Below are positions 62,713 to 64,000 of a stretch of DNA of 64,000 nt, in pieces. Location of the stretch: positions 5,003,821 to 5,067,820 of the forward strand of contig OZ014417.1 in NCBI GenBank assembly GCA_963965975.1. Reading direction: 5' to 3'. The stretch's first letter is position 1. The number at the start of each line of letters is the position of its first letter. Position numbers and translations under genes: made by a program. Under the pieces are notes generated by a model. The model ran no database searches, was not told the origin of the DNA, and saw only the letters and a program-made list of their open reading frames with translations. The stretch comes from Xestospongia bergquistia. Taxonomy: Eukaryota; Porifera; Demospongiae; Haplosclerida; Petrosiidae.

Positions 62713-64000
62713 ACGTCTATTTTATCCCCTTTGTGGTGCGAAAAATATGCAAATTTTAATCCGATATTACCACAAAAATTCATGAATTTTGAAGACATCT
62801 TTTAAAATTTTTTTGATGAAAAAATACATGCATTTTAACCTCTGAAAATACTCATAATTTAAAAGACTTTTTGAAAACCTTTTGGGCCAAAATTGCATCT
62901 TTTCTCTTTTTCTATGTGTTTGGGTGACCAAAGTATAGATATTTAGACACCTTTGTGCCAAAAAAGTAAGGGCACACTTTTAAAATTGTGTATTTTATGC
63001 ACAAGATGTTCAATTTTCACATATATTTTTGCAAAATTAAATTAGAAAAAAACATTAAAAATTCCTTTATTTGGGTGACAAATTTAGGGAGATAGGGGTT
63101 AAAATTTCGTTGCATTTTTGGAGTCGAAAATAGTTAAAAAGTGCTTAAATAATTGCGGATTTTGGTTGCTTTTCAGTAACATATAGTTTGGTATAATTTT
63201 GGTGCCAATAATACTTGCAAAAAGTCAAAATTCACTTGTTTTCTGTAACAAATTTAGAGAAATAGGATTTACAATTTCACGGATTATATTACTACCCAAT
63301 ATTATCATATTACAACATAACGTACCTCATTTTATGTTGTTATCTATATAACGTTTTATTATAATATAATTTTGCCATATAACTACCTCATATTACGCCC
63401 TAACGAACATGCCACTTTTCTGTAAATATACTTCCAAATACCAGTGTCTTTTTTGTAACCTAGCCAAGACAGATTCAACATACAACAACAAATATAAAAG
63501 AAAAAACTACTGAACATGTGCTTACACAATATATACATGCGCTCATCTGGAATATTCATAGTTATCACATTTCCCCTCTCAAGCAAAATGATCAACTGGT
63601 TGAGGTATCAGCTCGAACTGCAGGGGGATCTTGAACAAAAGGAAATTAGATAAAATCGGTAAAAATTCCTTTTCGGTGTCAAATTTAGGGAGGTAGGGGT
63701 TAAAATTTTGTTGTATTTTTGGAGTTGAAAATAGTTACAAAAAGGACTTACATTTAAAAGGAAGTGCTTAAATACTTGTGCATTTTGATTGCAAACTATA
63801 CTTCTAAAAAATACTTAAAAATTGATAGTGGCAAAATTTTGACAAAAGGGCTTAAAATTCACTGAATTTGTAAAGATTTTGCATATTTTCAGTAACAAAA
63901 ATTATAAGAAAAAAGAGATTAATTAGGCATATTTTTGGCCCCAATAATATTTGGAAAAAGGCATCAAAATTTCAGTAGCAAATTTAGAGAAATAGGGTTT
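62713..64000. repeat. AT-rich diverged repeat, distal block
   Basis: No gene recognised. The GTGCCAAAATAT/TTTTAAACC motif family seen at 57.2 kb fills 62,720-63,000. From there a second pattern repeats: AAATTTAGGGAGATAGGGGTT and relatives start at 63080, 63250, 63681 and 63980. The 63080 and 63681 copies extend with TAAAATTT, TTTTTGGAGT and GAAAATAGTTA, so a segment of about 190 bp is duplicated 601 bp apart. The block continues past the window end. Confidence 0.6.

Noticed and set aside
62767..63595. Short minus-strand open frames in the AT-rich distal block
   Set aside because: Low-complexity lysine/phenylalanine-rich translations with no motif, lying inside diverged repeats.

Overview
The window is AT-rich eukaryotic, almost certainly invertebrate metazoan DNA. 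GT-AG introns, pogo-, Tc1/mariner- and piggyBac-type transposons and a PHD finger fused to a transposase all fit an animal such as a sponge or cnidarian. The species cannot be fixed from sequence alone. No intact host gene, rRNA or tRNA was recognised.

Layout: (1) 1 to about 49,232 is one head-to-tail satellite array of about 344 copies of a 143-bp monomer. It is homogeneous to about 46,080 and increasingly divergent after that. Each monomer is built almost entirely from three dyad symmetries, the strongest being a 29-bp palindrome. Shared variants with conserved spacing show nested higher-order repeats. (2) 49,235-53,926 is a complete but decayed pogo/Tigger-like element inserted at TA in the array edge. 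It carries TIRs, mirrored CGGACA subterminal motifs, a DDD transposase with five in-frame stops, a triplicated small exon and a C-terminal PHD-finger exon. (3) 53,927-54,227 and 55,022-55,155 are forward satellite remnants interrupted by a 794-bp Tc1/mariner-type deletion derivative (54,228-55,021; TIRs 23/25 identical, TA duplication). (4) 55,196-56,940 holds about 12 monomers of the same satellite in opposite orientation and of a different subfamily, followed by a very decayed forward stretch to about 57,160. (5) 57,160-64,000 is a mosaic: an AT-rich diverged repeat, a fossil piggyBac transposase (about 57,649-59,535), mini- and microsatellites, fragments of a decayed multi-exon gene on the minus strand (60,392-62,465), a telomere-like TTTAGGG-rich patch, and more AT-rich diverged repeat.

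The region reads as the edge of a large satellite block. The core is kept uniform and free of transposons, while the old edge accumulates insertions, inversions and decay. None of the coding sequences looks able to make a full-length protein.
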